This document shows, in pieces, positions 8,752-17,214 of a stretch of 64,000 bases of DNA. The notes under the pieces were generated by a model. It saw only the letters and a program-made list of their open reading frames with translations. It did no database searches and had not been told where the DNA came from. The stretch comes from Pedobacter cryoconitis (GTDB lineage: Bacteria > Bacteroidota > Bacteroidia > Sphingobacteriales > Sphingobacteriaceae): positions 62,001 through 126,000 of the forward strand of contig NZ_JACHCE010000005.1 in assembly GCF_014200605.1 (NCBI RefSeq), written 5' to 3'. Within the stretch, counting starts at the first letter, position 1; each line of letters begins with the position of its first letter. The position numbers were made by a program, and so were the translations under genes.

Positions 8752-10029
8752 ATGAAAAGAAAACTACTATTTGGGGAGAGACTGATGCTGGGTGATGGAA
8801 TGACTCCATTTAACGCAGTAATTCCAGTAAAAATCCGCGGAGAATTTTCTGCGGCAAGTTTACACCATGCTTTGTTCAGGTTACAGCAAAAACATCCCTG
8901 GCTAAATGCTGTAATAACCTACGATAAAAATAATCGTCCCTTTTTTACAACGGAAACAGAGCGGCCGGTTAAGATTCCGGTGCAAATCATCCCCCGGCAC
9001 AGCGATGAGCAATGGCATACCGAGACCATCAATCAATGGTCTGTTCCTTTTAAAACAGATCAGGAACCCATGATGCGCATGGTCTGGATTAAAGGAGATG
9101 GGGTTTCAGAACTAATGATGGTGATTCACCACTGTTTAATTGATGGTGGGGCAGTGCTGGCACTTTTATCTGCATTATATGAATTGATAGATAATGGAGA
9201 TGCTGATGTTGGCCAGGAAAATCCAATTCAATCACTTGCTGATATTATACCTGCAGAAATTCTGGGGAACAGAAAGAAAAATTTCAAAGCAGCTTTGATT
9301 GGTAGTATGGCAGTTTTAGCACTTTGGTTTATGCCAGCAGGTAAAAAAGCTGTAGAAAGACAAAAGGATTATATGCTCAACTGGAAACTGGATGAGGAGA
9401 TGACCATACAGGTATCCAATTTTTGTAAAAGCTATGGCATAACTGTAAATACATTATTGTGTGCTGTATTGTTACAGGCTTTTAAGGAGGTTAGAAAGGA
9501 AAATGCGAATAATAAAATTTCCTGTCCTGTAGATCTTCGTAACCTCAACAAAAGGATAAAAAAAGACAATATTTTTGCTTTTGGCTCCATGTTCGTCGTT
9601 TCTTCTTACCCGGAGCTGAATTTCATAAGTAATGCAAAGGAGATACAGAAAGATATCAGGCAGAAAGTTAAAAAACTGGACCCCTATCTGATGCTGATGG
9701 TACTGGAAAGAGCTCATCCTATCCTTCATAAATTCCGCCGCTTTTTGAAACATGGTAAGTCAAGCAATGATTGTATGTTTTCGAATATGGGCCGGATGGC
9801 TATTCCTTATCAATATGATACGTTTGAAATAGAAACGATATACTCACCCACTGTAATCGGGCCTTTAGGAAATACGACTTCACTCATCGCCTCTACTTAC
9901 CGCGGTAAGCTGGACCTTGCTTTTGTAGCAAGTGAAGGATTTGTCCCTTATACAGATGGCCAGGCAATAAAAAGCAGGATCATGGAAATCCTCGAAGAAC
10001 AATTACAGACACAGCTTCAACCCGCATAG
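8752..10029 (+). CDS. Condensation-fold (PapA/WS-DGAT-like) acyltransferase, first copy
   Basis: A 425-residue stand-alone acyltransferase of the condensation-domain superfamily. The active-site motif HHCLIDGG lies at residues 126-133, with the second His as the expected general base. Known members such as PapA5 esterify hydroxyl groups of polyketide-derived lipids and glycolipids with acyl-CoA or acyl-ACP. A hydrophobic stretch around residues 182-197 may mediate membrane contact. There is no carrier or adenylation domain, so it is not an NRPS module. The gene follows the glycosyltransferases after 35 bases and is followed by a homologous gene two bases after its stop. I infer that it acylates the sugar or the lipid chain of the cluster's product. 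Confidence 0.82.
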   Translation: MKRKLLFGERLMLGDGMTPFNAVIPVKIRGEFSAASLHHALFRLQQKHPWLNAVITYDKNNRPFFTTETERPVKIPVQIIPRHSDEQWHTETINQWSVPFKTDQEPMMRMVWIKGDGVSELMMVIHHCLIDGGAVLALLSALYELIDNGDADVGQENPIQSLADIIPAEILGNRKKNFKAALIGSMAVLALWFMPAGKKAVERQKDYMLNWKLDEEMTIQVSNFCKSYGITVNTLLCAVLLQAFKEVRKENANNKISCPVDLRNLNKRIKKDNIFAFGSMFVVSSYPELNFISNAKEIQKDIRQKVKKLDPYLMLMVLERAHPILHKFRRFLKHGKSSNDCMFSNMGRMAIPYQYDTFEIETIYSPTVIGPLGNTTSLIASTYRGKLDLAFVASEGFVPYTDGQAIKSRIMEILEEQLQTQLQPA

Positions 10030-10031
10030 AA

Positions 10032-11306
10032 ATGAAAAGAAAGTTGATTATTGGAGAAAGGATTATGTATGTGGATGCATTAACACCCGTTAACTGCATC
10101 TATACGGTAAAGATCAGGGGAGTTATTGATCCGGAAGTTTTGCGTTCAGCACTTTATAAAATTCAGAAGAAACATCCTTTATTAAGGATGAAGATCGATG
10201 AGCAGCAAGCTGGCGGCCCATATTTCATTTTAGATGAAAATATAAAGGAAATTCCTGTAAGGATCATGGAGCGAAACAGCGAACAAGATTGGCTGCATGA
10301 ATCCAAAGCAGAATGGCATCAGCTTTTTGATGGTGAAAATGAGCCGCTAGCAAGAATAGTCTGGTTAAAATCGGCAGAGATATCAGACATTTTACTGGTG
10401 TTTCCACATTGTATTTGTGATGGTTCTACACTGGTAGCGTTAACGCAGGAATTATTGTATTTGTTGGACCATCCCAATATGGAGCTTATTCCTTATGCTA
10501 CTTTCAACTCTGTAAAAGAACTTTTAACACCTGCTTTTGCGGTATCTCAAATGAAGATATTTAAAGCACGTATGTTTTCTTTACTGGGTAAAGTATTCTT
10601 TTATTTCAGGCCGGACAAGCGTAAGGTAGCGGCAGGAAATTATTATGCTTTACATTGGAGTCTCGATCAGCAGCAAACCACAGAACTGGTTGAACGCAGT
10701 AAAGCTGCGGTGACTTCAGTTCATGCTGCTTTATGTATTGCTGTCATGAAAGCCTTTCAACAGGTAAAAGGGGCAAAGGCGCATGGAAAAGTAATTTGCC
10801 CGGTAGATATCAGGCAATTTATTCCTGAAATAAAGAATGACACCATGTTTGCCTTTGCACCAATTGTAGAACTTGAAATAGATAAAAAAAATGATCTGGA
10901 TTTCTGGGCAATGGCAAGAACTCTGAAAGCAGAGTTAAATGCCAAAGTCAGGGCATTGAAAGTAGAAGAGTTATTATGGATGAGTGAATATTTTCATCCG
11001 GTAGTTGGAAAAATGATCAGCTTTCTAAAAGCTACTGATGGTACCCATGATGTTACGCTGTCTAATATGGGGATACTCAGAATTGCTGAAACTTACCAGA
11101 CATTTGAAGTCCTGGCAATTCGAAGTCCGACAGTAGCTTTTCCGTGGAGAAACCCCAGTACAATGATCGTTAGTACTTTTAAAAATACGATGGATTTTAC
11201 ATTTATGTCTAATGATACATTCCTGACTGAACAGGAAGCTGAGCAGATTAAAAGCGTCGCAATGAATTTAATATTTGAAGATCTGAAACAATTATCCGTT
11301 GCCTGA
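10032..11306 (+). CDS. Condensation-fold (PapA/WS-DGAT-like) acyltransferase, second copy
   Basis: A 424-residue paralog of the preceding gene; both begin MKRKL and continue with a GER motif. Its active-site motif reads PHCICDG, keeping the catalytic second His (126) and the Asp-Gly but with Pro in place of the first His. It is therefore probably active, perhaps with a different donor or acceptor. It begins two bases after the previous stop and is followed after one base by the membrane-protein gene, so these are surely co-transcribed. Two divergent copies suggest two acylation steps on one molecule. Substrates cannot be read from the sequence. Confidence 0.8.
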   Translation: MKRKLIIGERIMYVDALTPVNCIYTVKIRGVIDPEVLRSALYKIQKKHPLLRMKIDEQQAGGPYFILDENIKEIPVRIMERNSEQDWLHESKAEWHQLFDGENEPLARIVWLKSAEISDILLVFPHCICDGSTLVALTQELLYLLDHPNMELIPYATFNSVKELLTPAFAVSQMKIFKARMFSLLGKVFFYFRPDKRKVAAGNYYALHWSLDQQQTTELVERSKAAVTSVHAALCIAVMKAFQQVKGAKAHGKVICPVDIRQFIPEIKNDTMFAFAPIVELEIDKKNDLDFWAMARTLKAELNAKVRALKVEELLWMSEYFHPVVGKMISFLKATDGTHDVTLSNMGILRIAETYQTFEVLAIRSPTVAFPWRNPSTMIVSTFKNTMDFTFMSNDTFLTEQEAEQIKSVAMNLIFEDLKQLSVA

Positions 11307-11307
11307 T

Positions 11308-11910
11308 ATGTTAACCACAGCAATTAAAAAAAAGGAAATTACGCTAAAGCGTTTTTTACGTAAAAATTTACTGTACTACATTATTCCAAATGTTGTTTTT
11401 AATACCATTATTCCTTATTTCAGTTTTACAGATTTGAATGCAGTTCATTTGTTTGCCGGAGAACAGAACCTGGCGAGGTTCATTTTGCCTATGGCCTTCT
11501 TTTTACCTTTTATTATCACTTTTGATATCCTGAAAAAGACAATTACGCTTTCAGAAAAAGGCCATTCAGAGATTGTATTGCCCGAAGGTTTTAAGAAGAA
11601 AAAGTTTATCTTTCAAATGGCAGGTATCAATGGCTTTTGTACAGTTTCATTTGTTTTTGCGCTGATGCTGGGTTTACATTTTGGCTTCCCTGAATGGTAT
11701 GATTATAATGGTACTGTGCTGTCTGTTCTTCTGGGGCTGACTGCCGGGATATTCTCCGTCCTTTTTACTTATCTTCCTATTAAAAAATTGAAAAAACATC
11801 ATTTACCTTATCTAAAGGAGGAACATGCTAATCAGATTAAAGAGGGGCAACTTCCTGATCAATATAAGGAAGATCAGCATGCCGGCCGGCCTCTTTTATT
11901 AAAAGACTGA
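11308..11910 (+). CDS. Small integral membrane protein closing the glycolipid operon, unknown function
   Basis: About 200 residues. I chose the ATG at 11308, one base after the previous stop, over an in-frame TTG at 11299. I recognise no enzyme family. About four hydrophobic segments are visible, roughly at residues 20-40, 55-75, 103-123 and 135-155, with a charged His/Lys/Glu-rich tail predicted to be cytoplasmic. Tight coupling to the acyltransferases suggests a part in membrane insertion, transport or anchoring of the lipid product. It is the last gene of the operon; the next gene is convergent eight bases away. Confidence 0.6.
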   Translation: MLTTAIKKKEITLKRFLRKNLLYYIIPNVVFNTIIPYFSFTDLNAVHLFAGEQNLARFILPMAFFLPFIITFDILKKTITLSEKGHSEIVLPEGFKKKKFIFQMAGINGFCTVSFVFALMLGLHFGFPEWYDYNGTVLSVLLGLTAGIFSVLFTYLPIKKLKKHHLPYLKEEHANQIKEGQLPDQYKEDQHAGRPLLLKD

Positions 11911-11918
11911 ATTTATGC

Positions 11919-12350
11919 TCACATATCCATATCAAATACTTTTTGTTCCTTTTGCTGTGTAAAACCTATTTTTTGATAAAACCTGTGCGTCTCCGTTCTT
12001 TTAGTCTGACATCTTACCCTGAGTTTGCTGATTCCTTTTTTTATTCCCCATTCTTTCACCTGTTCTACTAATTTTTTTCCAGTCTGCTGATTGCGGTAGT
12101 TTTCATCGACAACCAATCCTGCAATCTCAATAAAGGGTTCTGATTCTAGCCTGAGGGTATAAAAACCATGAATCCACCCGATAATTGTTTGTTCCAGCAC
12201 TGCAACAAATGCACAATTGTCAGGATGCAGGAGTAAAGCATTGATTCTCGCTTCAGTTTCTGGTATTGTGGAGGGATAACCCAATTGTTCTGACAGGCTG
12301 GTAATTGCTTCTGAATCTTCAAGCCTTAAATTTCTAAGATGCAAGGACAT
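11919..12350 (-). CDS. GNAT-family N-acetyltransferase
   Basis: A 143-residue GNAT acetyltransferase. A beta strand (IEIAGLVVDENYRNQQTGKK) leads into the acetyl-CoA pyrophosphate-binding Q/RxxGxG/A-like loop (NQQTGK), followed by helix 3 and a C-terminal HRFYQKIGF motif typical of the family. It transfers an acetyl group from acetyl-CoA to an amine; the substrate cannot be predicted. It is convergent with the lipid operon and shares direction with the Lrp-type regulator gene upstream (50-base gap), so the two could be co-transcribed. Confidence 0.85.
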   Translation of the reverse strand: MSLHLRNLRLEDSEAITSLSEQLGYPSTIPETEARINALLLHPDNCAFVAVLEQTIIGWIHGFYTLRLESEPFIEIAGLVVDENYRNQQTGKKLVEQVKEWGIKKGISKLRVRCQTKRTETHRFYQKIGFTQQKEQKVFDMDM

Positions 12351-12400
12351 AGGGGATTGCGTTTTTAAATTTCTCTAATTGTAAATAGACCTTGTTTTGG

Positions 12401-12865
12401 TTACAATGGATAGGCAGTATCGCTCTTAGTTTCAGATAAGACAAAAAAACTTTGAACCGTGCTGATATTTGGTAATATTGCTAATTTGTTGCGTAGAAAA
12501 AGATGATAACTATCCATATCGCTGCTTGCAATGCGAAGAATGAAATCAAAGGCTCCGGTCATTTGAAAACATTCCATGACTTCACTGAATTTGGCCACCT
12601 CACGTTCAAATTCGGTTAAAGTATCTGCCGTATGTTCTTTTAATAAGACCTGTGAAAATGCAATCAGACTTTTATCAATTTTCTGTCTGTCCAGGATCGC
12701 AACAACCCTTTTGATATAACCTTTCTCTTTTAATTTCCTGATCCTGTCGTGAACGGTAGCGATAGATTTACTCAATTTATAAGCGATCTCTTTATTGGTC
12801 AGCGTTGCATCTTTCTGTAAAATTCTTAGGATTTCCAGATCTGTCGGGTCTAATTCTGCATGCAT
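12401..12865 (-). CDS. Lrp/AsnC-family transcriptional regulator
   Basis: A 154-residue Lrp/AsnC regulator. The N-terminus is a winged helix-turn-helix (DPTDLEILRILQKDATLTNK, then AYKLSKSIATVHDRIRKL), and residues about 65-150 form the RAM ligand-binding and oligomerisation domain, including GAFDFILRIASSD. Members sense amino acids and often control a divergent amino-acid gene. Here the divergent neighbour is a cysteine-synthase-like enzyme, with 189 bases between the two starts, so that enzyme and the regulator itself are the natural first targets. The control link is inference. Confidence 0.92.
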   Translation of the reverse strand: MHAELDPTDLEILRILQKDATLTNKEIAYKLSKSIATVHDRIRKLKEKGYIKRVVAILDRQKIDKSLIAFSQVLLKEHTADTLTEFEREVAKFSEVMECFQMTGAFDFILRIASSDMDSYHLFLRNKLAILPNISTVQSFFVLSETKSDTAYPL

Positions 12866-13054
12866 CTTTTTTTTGAGGATAAATTATCAATGGAAAAATA
12901 CTATTTAATTTATTGAATGGAGGTGCTAAAATGTAAAAAGATAAACTTTATAAGTCATTTTCCATAAAATTTCCGGATTCAGGGCAATGTGTTGTTATTA
13001 AAAATTGATATCCAGAGTTTTACTGAAATATTATTTAGCTTAAATGAGGTAATT
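12866..13054. promoter_or_regulatory. Divergent control region between Lrp-type regulator and cysteine-synthase-like gene
   Basis: An AT-rich spacer of 189 bases holding both promoters. It includes a well-placed GGAGG before an ATG directly followed by TAA (12931-12936), so that start would make only a single Met. The real start of the downstream gene has its own GAGG at about 13046. I could not fix an Lrp site by eye. Confidence 0.4.
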
Positions 13055-14107
13055 ATGTCAGTGAGTACAGAAGAAATAAGTGGTTTAACAGCAGATCTTG
13101 AAAAGAAATTTGAGCATTTATGGCATTTGGTCGGGAATACGCCAATGTTAGCATTGCACTATACTTTTAAAGGTAAAGCGGGGAAAATATATGTGAAGTG
13201 TGAGCATTATAATCTGACAGGAAGTATAAAAGATAGAATTGCCTTATTTACTTTATACCATGCCTATAAAAATGGGGTGATCAAACCTGGTGATTCAATT
13301 ATTGAGGCTACCAGTGGTAATACAGGAATAGCTTTCGCTGCGATAGGTAAAGCCATGGGACACCCGGTGAAAATTATTATGCCAGACTGGTTAAGTAAAG
13401 AAAGAATTGATATTATCAAAAGTTTAGGGGCAGAAGTTATACTGGTCAGCAAAGCGCAAGGCGGATTTTTAGGAAGTATCCGGCTGGCAGAAGATATGGC
13501 TTTAGAAAATGACCATACTTTTTTACCACGTCAGTTTAAAAATACAGATAATCCAAAAGCACATGAAGAAACTACAGGTGCAGAGATTTGGGAGCAGCTT
13601 CGATTGAATAATTTAATGCCAGATGCTTTTGTGGCCGGAGTTGGAACAGGGGGCACCATTATGGGAGTTGGCCGTTATTTAAAAATAAAGAATCCTGCCA
13701 TCAGGGTTCATCCTCTGGAACCGGCAGAATCACCTACCCTGACAACCGGTTATAAAGTAGGGAGCCACAGAATACAAGGGATATCTGATGAGTTTATTCC
13801 TGAAATTGTAAAACTGGATGAACTGGATCAGGTCTTGCAGGCTAATGATGGAGATGCCATACTGATGGCCCAGAAATTAGGTAGTCAGTTAGGTCTGGCA
13901 GTTGGTATTTCTTCGGGAGCTAACGTGATTGGTGCAATTAAATTACAACAGGAATCAGGAATGGATAGCTGTGTGGTAACTATCTTTTCTGACAGTAATA
14001 AAAAATATCTAAGTACAGATTTAATGAAAGAAGAACCTGTCAGGGAAGGCTATTTAACCCCTGAAACAGAATTTACAGGCTATGATCCCATATGCAGGCT
14101 TAAATAA
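13055..14107 (+). CDS. PLP-dependent cysteine synthase / cystathionine beta-synthase-like enzyme
   Basis: A 350-residue fold-type II PLP enzyme. Lys59 in NLTGSIKDR is the expected Schiff-base lysine, SGNTG binds the substrate carboxylate, and [12 protein letters not shown] binds the PLP phosphate. The ATG at 13055, with a GAGG eight bases before it, gives a normal family start; the longer frame from 12989 adds an unusual leader with no ribosome site. The family makes cysteine from O-acetylserine or O-phosphoserine, or related beta-replacement products. A C-terminal extension of roughly 30 residues follows the core. Divergence from an Lrp regulator suggests amino-acid-responsive control. The exact substrate is open. 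Confidence 0.85.
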   Translation: MSVSTEEISGLTADLEKKFEHLWHLVGNTPMLALHYTFKGKAGKIYVKCEHYNLTGSIKDRIALFTLYHAYKNGVIKPGDSIIEATSGNTGIAFAAIGKAMGHPVKIIMPDWLSKERIDIIKSLGAEVILVSKAQGGFLGSIRLAEDMALENDHTFLPRQFKNTDNPKAHEETTGAEIWEQLRLNNLMPDAFVAGVGTGGTIMGVGRYLKIKNPAIRVHPLEPAESPTLTTGYKVGSHRIQGISDEFIPEIVKLDELDQVLQANDGDAILMAQKLGSQLGLAVGISSGANVIGAIKLQQESGMDSCVVTIFSDSNKKYLSTDLMKEEPVREGYLTPETEFTGYDPICRLK

Positions 14108-14177
14108 GGAAACCTGTATGTTAAAAAAGGGAATATCGATCAGAAAAATATCAGCTGCGCCAATATTCAGTTAAACG

Positions 14178-14741
14178 TTATACCGGCAGATATTTATGGA
14201 GTACCTTCCCGTTTTTAAAAGCGGTTGAACTTTCTAATTTTAGAATTTTTCTTTCCTTAAAAATGGAAAGTCCGCTTCCAATTGCAACCGGGTTCGTGAT
14301 TATAAAATATTCATCGATAAGATCCTGGTCGATTAGTGAACTTACAAAGCTGGCACCTCCATAAACCATAATATCTTTACCAGGTTCTTTTTTCAACGCT
14401 TGTACTGCAGTAGCCAGATCACCATTTTCTACTGCTAAGTTTCTGCCGGTAATGGTTGTTTCTGTACGGCTAAAAACAATCTTGCGCATATTTACCAGGA
14501 GCCGGGCTAAAGGATAAGCGGGGTTATCGGGCAGATGGTCTGCCATGTTTTCCCAGTGATCAATAAAGCCCCTGGTCATTTTACGCCCAAGCAAAATGGT
14601 ATCACAGCTTTCGGCCAGTTCAATTATTTTTTGGAAGCCCGATTCATCCGGCCCGGCAAGCCATATCCAGTCTTGTTCGCCATCCTGTCCGGCTACAAAG
14701 CCATCAATGGTCATTTGTATCTGTAATTTTAATTTTCGCAT
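14178..14741 (-). CDS. Dihydrofolate reductase / RibD C-terminal-like reductase
   Basis: A 187-residue protein of the RibD C-terminal/DHFR-like fold. It begins KLQIQMTIDGFVAG, has an ILLGRKM strand-loop for NADPH and a MVYGGASFVSSLI segment near the C-terminus, all typical of the 'dihydrofolate reductase family' proteins common in Bacteroidetes. These enzymes are usually not the folate-pathway enzyme, and their substrates are mostly unknown. It is convergent with the cysteine-synthase-like gene, with a 70-base spacer. Confidence 0.82.
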   Translation of the reverse strand: MRKLKLQIQMTIDGFVAGQDGEQDWIWLAGPDESGFQKIIELAESCDTILLGRKMTRGFIDHWENMADHLPDNPAYPLARLLVNMRKIVFSRTETTITGRNLAVENGDLATAVQALKKEPGKDIMVYGGASFVSSLIDQDLIDEYFIITNPVAIGSGLSIFKERKILKLESSTAFKNGKVLHKYLPV

Positions 14742-15037
14742 AGCAATCGTTTTTAAATTGATTGTATTTCTTCCTATCTCAAATATCTATAGAATATTTA
14801 TGATATTGAGGGTATAATCAAGACAAATCGGGGGGATGATTTGTGCCAGGCTATTCAACTGGAAACTACATCACTCCTCACATCTATGCTCCCAGGGTGC
14901 TTTCCTGTAAAATTGCCATAATTCCATCTGGTTTAGACTGAACCAATGTTATAAGCTAGTTAAATGATATAGAAATTAATTTTTCTTTAAAATGTTTTTC
15001 ACCTTTAATTCAGTGTTTATCCGATAAAAACTGAATG

Positions 15038-15092
15038 AGGTCTGGAACACTCCTGAACGAGCTTCGAACGATGTCTGGACAAGCTGCGCTTA
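15038..15092. repeat. Degenerate 11-base tandem repeat, about five units
   Basis: Units of 11 bases in register: AGGTCTGGAAC, ACTCCTGAACG, AGCTTCGAACG, ATGTCTGGACA, and a weaker fifth, AGCTGCGCTTA. The shared pattern is roughly A-N-N-Y-C-N-N-R-A-C-R. An 11-base period is close to one helical turn. No gene overlaps it. The function is unknown. Confidence 0.5.
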
Positions 15093-15239
15093 CTGTGTTG
15101 ATAGTCAGTGCTTTGTGATTGGTTGTTTTTCGTGTTTTCTTTGGTGTTTTTTGCCTGTTTCTGAGTATTATCCAACTCATGTCCGGTCTGTTTTGCAGCT
15201 TGTTATTTGGCAGGAAAAAAGCAGGGCTGTTTAATAAAC

Positions 15240-15268
15240 ATGGCCAGAAGAAAAAATCTTCCGGCCAT
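15240..15268 (-). terminator. Hairpin downstream of GH18 gene
   Basis: Arms ATGGCCAGAAGA and TCTTCCGGCCAT pair over 12 positions with one mismatch around an AAAAA loop. It lies 60 bases past the minus-strand stop of the GH18 gene. The T-run on the minus side is poor, so it could also be a transcript-end stabiliser. Confidence 0.45.
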
Positions 15269-15327
15269 GACTGTTAACCTGGTTTTTTTATAGAGCTTCC
15301 CCTTAGTGATATAACCAAAATAAGGTT

Positions 15328-16362
15328 TTATAAATGTGGATTCATAATTTGAATTGCACGGCGTGTGCTGTTAAAAACAGGAGTATGGTTATAATCTCTG
15401 CTCATCCGGTAAGTTCCAACACCAGCAGTCCCATTTGTTTTGGCCCATTGCGCAATATCCCATAACCATTTGGTTGCTTTTGCATCTCCGCCCGGGGTAT
15501 CTTCAGAACCATTAGGGTATTTAAATTCATCGCCATTAGTAAGTACAATTAATTTCGTCTTATCGAAAGCTGTCAGCAGGGGGGTAAGATCGGTCGTTTT
15601 ACTTCCGCTCCAGCGACGGCTTCCACCTACATAAGATTGAAAATTAACATAGGTATAATTACTTTTGAAGGGGGTGTAAATGGTGTTGTAGCCTAAACTT
15701 CCACCTGCGACATCAACATCAGTATCATAGATAAATATGGGTTTTACGCCTGCTTTAGTCAGATGACCGGCAAGAGCGTTAGGCCCGAAATATTTAGCTA
15801 CTGATTGTAATACCGCTTTAGCATTGCTGGCCGGTGCGTCCCCGCCAAAAGTTCCGGTTTCAATATCGACATCTATACCGTCCCATCCCATACCTGTGAT
15901 AAATTTATCATACATAGCTTTAGCCCAGTGGTCATAAGTACTGTTTGCTGATAAAGCAGTCTTTTGGGTTGTTGTGGTATCTTTTGCTGATCCATCATAA
16001 TAAGCATCATTTCCAGGGAAAGTACAGGTAAGGATTTTTGTTCCTTTTGCCTGTAAGGTTGTCCAGTGTGAAACTGTTTTGTCCCAGCCTGCAAATGCAA
16101 CGACAATATCTACGCTGTCGGGTACATTTAACATAGAAGAAGCTTCTGCAGGGTCATTACCATCTGCCACCAGGTATCCCAGGTAGAGCTGATGTGCACT
16201 TTTCTTATAGGCCAGCAGATTTTTCAGGTAATCCGGATCTGATGCGGTGCCGCCTGAGGTACCCGTTCCATCTGTGATTTTTTTACAGGAACTAAAGGCA
16301 ATAATTGAAATTACAAGGACAAAAATACCCTTGCAGAGTTGGATGAAAGGTCTTGTTTTCAT
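15328..16362 (-). CDS. GH18-family glycoside hydrolase lipoprotein (EndoF/endo-beta-N-acetylglucosaminidase-like)
   Basis: A 344-residue exported lipoprotein: hydrophobic signal, then the lipobox FSSC with Cys26 followed by two lysines. The catalytic GH18 motif is clear, WDGIDVDIE, with Asp161, Asp164, Asp166 and proton donor Glu168. GH18 covers chitinases and endo-beta-N-acetylglucosaminidases; the compact single-domain form on a Bacteroidetes lipoprotein resembles the endoglycosidase F group. It would cut GlcNAc-containing glycans outside the cell or at the outer-membrane surface. No SusC/SusD genes are adjacent, so it appears to be a single-gene unit. Confidence 0.85.
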   Translation of the reverse strand: MKTRPFIQLCKGIFVLVISIIAFSSCKKITDGTGTSGGTASDPDYLKNLLAYKKSAHQLYLGYLVADGNDPAEASSMLNVPDSVDIVVAFAGWDKTVSHWTTLQAKGTKILTCTFPGNDAYYDGSAKDTTTTQKTALSANSTYDHWAKAMYDKFITGMGWDGIDVDIETGTFGGDAPASNAKAVLQSVAKYFGPNALAGHLTKAGVKPIFIYDTDVDVAGGSLGYNTIYTPFKSNYTYVNFQSYVGGSRRWSGSKTTDLTPLLTAFDKTKLIVLTNGDEFKYPNGSEDTPGGDAKATKWLWDIAQWAKTNGTAGVGTYRMSRDYNHTPVFNSTRRAIQIMNPHL

Positions 16363-16518
16363 AGTTGATCATTAGGTTTATATTGGTTGTTTCAGAGAGG
16401 GGAATCTCTATGCTAAAACAGTTTAGTCACATTATTGTTTTTGATCAACAGGTTGATAACAAGTGTTTTGTATGTAGTTTGCTTTGGGGTTCAAATAGAA
16501 AAAAGAAAGAATCCGATT

Positions 16519-17211
16519 TTAAGAGATCAATCTGGCGATGCTAAAGGCAGCAGCAGCGGCAATAAGGCCGATAGCGGTAACTTTGATTGCGCCTTTAAGA
16601 GGTGGCTGGCCGGTAACTTTACTTTTAAAATAACCGAAAATAAATAAGCAGAAAGTTGTGATTACAGCAGAAAGAAGTAAGCCATGCTGAGGTTTTGAAG
16701 TGAGAAAGTAAGCGGATAAAGGCAATAATCCACCTACACAATAAGCAATTCCAATAGTCAGGGCACTATTTCTCGCTCTGTTGATATCTGGTTCTTCCAG
16801 TCCCAGTTCAAACTTCATCATAAAGTCTACCCATTTGGTTTTGTCTTTTGCCAGTTGATTGGCCAGGATAGTTTGTCCCTGTTCATCAATGCCGTATTCG
16901 GCAAAGATCTCTTTGACTTCCTGTATTTCTTGTTCTCTGAAATTTTCTACTTCGTTATATTCTCTTCGTTTTTCACTCTGATAATGCTCCTGTTCTGTTT
17001 TACCAGCTAAATATCCACCTAAACCCATCGCAATACAACCGGCAACAATTTCTGCGAGCCCTGCTGTAATGATGATCGCATTATTTTGAACTGCACCACT
17101 TAACCCGGCAGCCAGTGCAAAGGGTACAGTTAAACCGTCACTCATTCCAATCACGATATCAGAGATGAAGGCAGAGCTTTTTAAATGTTTTTCCTGGTGT
17201 ATAGGTGCCAT
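16519..17211 (-). CDS. VIT1/CCC1-family iron/manganese transporter
   Basis: A 230-residue membrane protein with the VIT/CCC1 layout. An N-terminal segment (DIVIGMSDGLTVPFALAAGL) and a second helix (EIVAGCIAMGLGGYLAG) lead into a charged Glu-rich cytoplasmic domain (about 70-130), with three more helices at the C-terminus. Family members move Fe2+ or Mn2+ out of the cytoplasm, and the acidic middle domain binds the metal. The gene follows the AlkD-like gene by two bases on the same strand, so they form a two-gene operon, perhaps linking metal control and DNA damage protection. Confidence 0.88.
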   Translation of the reverse strand: MAPIHQEKHLKSSAFISDIVIGMSDGLTVPFALAAGLSGAVQNNAIIITAGLAEIVAGCIAMGLGGYLAGKTEQEHYQSEKRREYNEVENFREQEIQEVKEIFAEYGIDEQGQTILANQLAKDKTKWVDFMMKFELGLEEPDINRARNSALTIGIAYCVGGLLPLSAYFLTSKPQHGLLLSAVITTFCLFIFGYFKSKVTGQPPLKGAIKVTAIGLIAAAAAFSIARLIS

Positions 17212-17214
17212 AAT

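Larger units (their letters stand above)
14742..15327. other. Gene-free stretch of about 590 bases
   Basis: I see no coding frame with a plausible start, ribosome site and family match here. The first 80 bases should hold the promoter of the minus-strand reductase. A short run of 11-base tandem repeats (15038-15092) and a G/T-rich tract (about 15095-15160) lie in the middle, and a hairpin at 15240-15268 lies beyond the end of the GH18 gene. Confidence 0.5.

Noticed and set aside
8752..11306. HHxxxDG proteins as stand-alone NRPS condensation domains
   Set aside because: No adenylation or carrier domains accompany them, and the context (glycosyltransferases and a PKS) favours PapA-like ester-forming acyltransferases.
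11881..11905. GCCGGCCGGC palindrome and CTTTTATTAAAAG as a terminator of the lipid operon
   Set aside because: Both lie within the coding end of the membrane-protein gene, the stems are short, and no T-run follows a GC-rich stem.
12989..13054. Longer N-terminus for the cysteine-synthase-like gene
   Set aside because: The extra 22 codons lack a ribosome site and family similarity; the ATG at 13055 has GAGG at the right distance.
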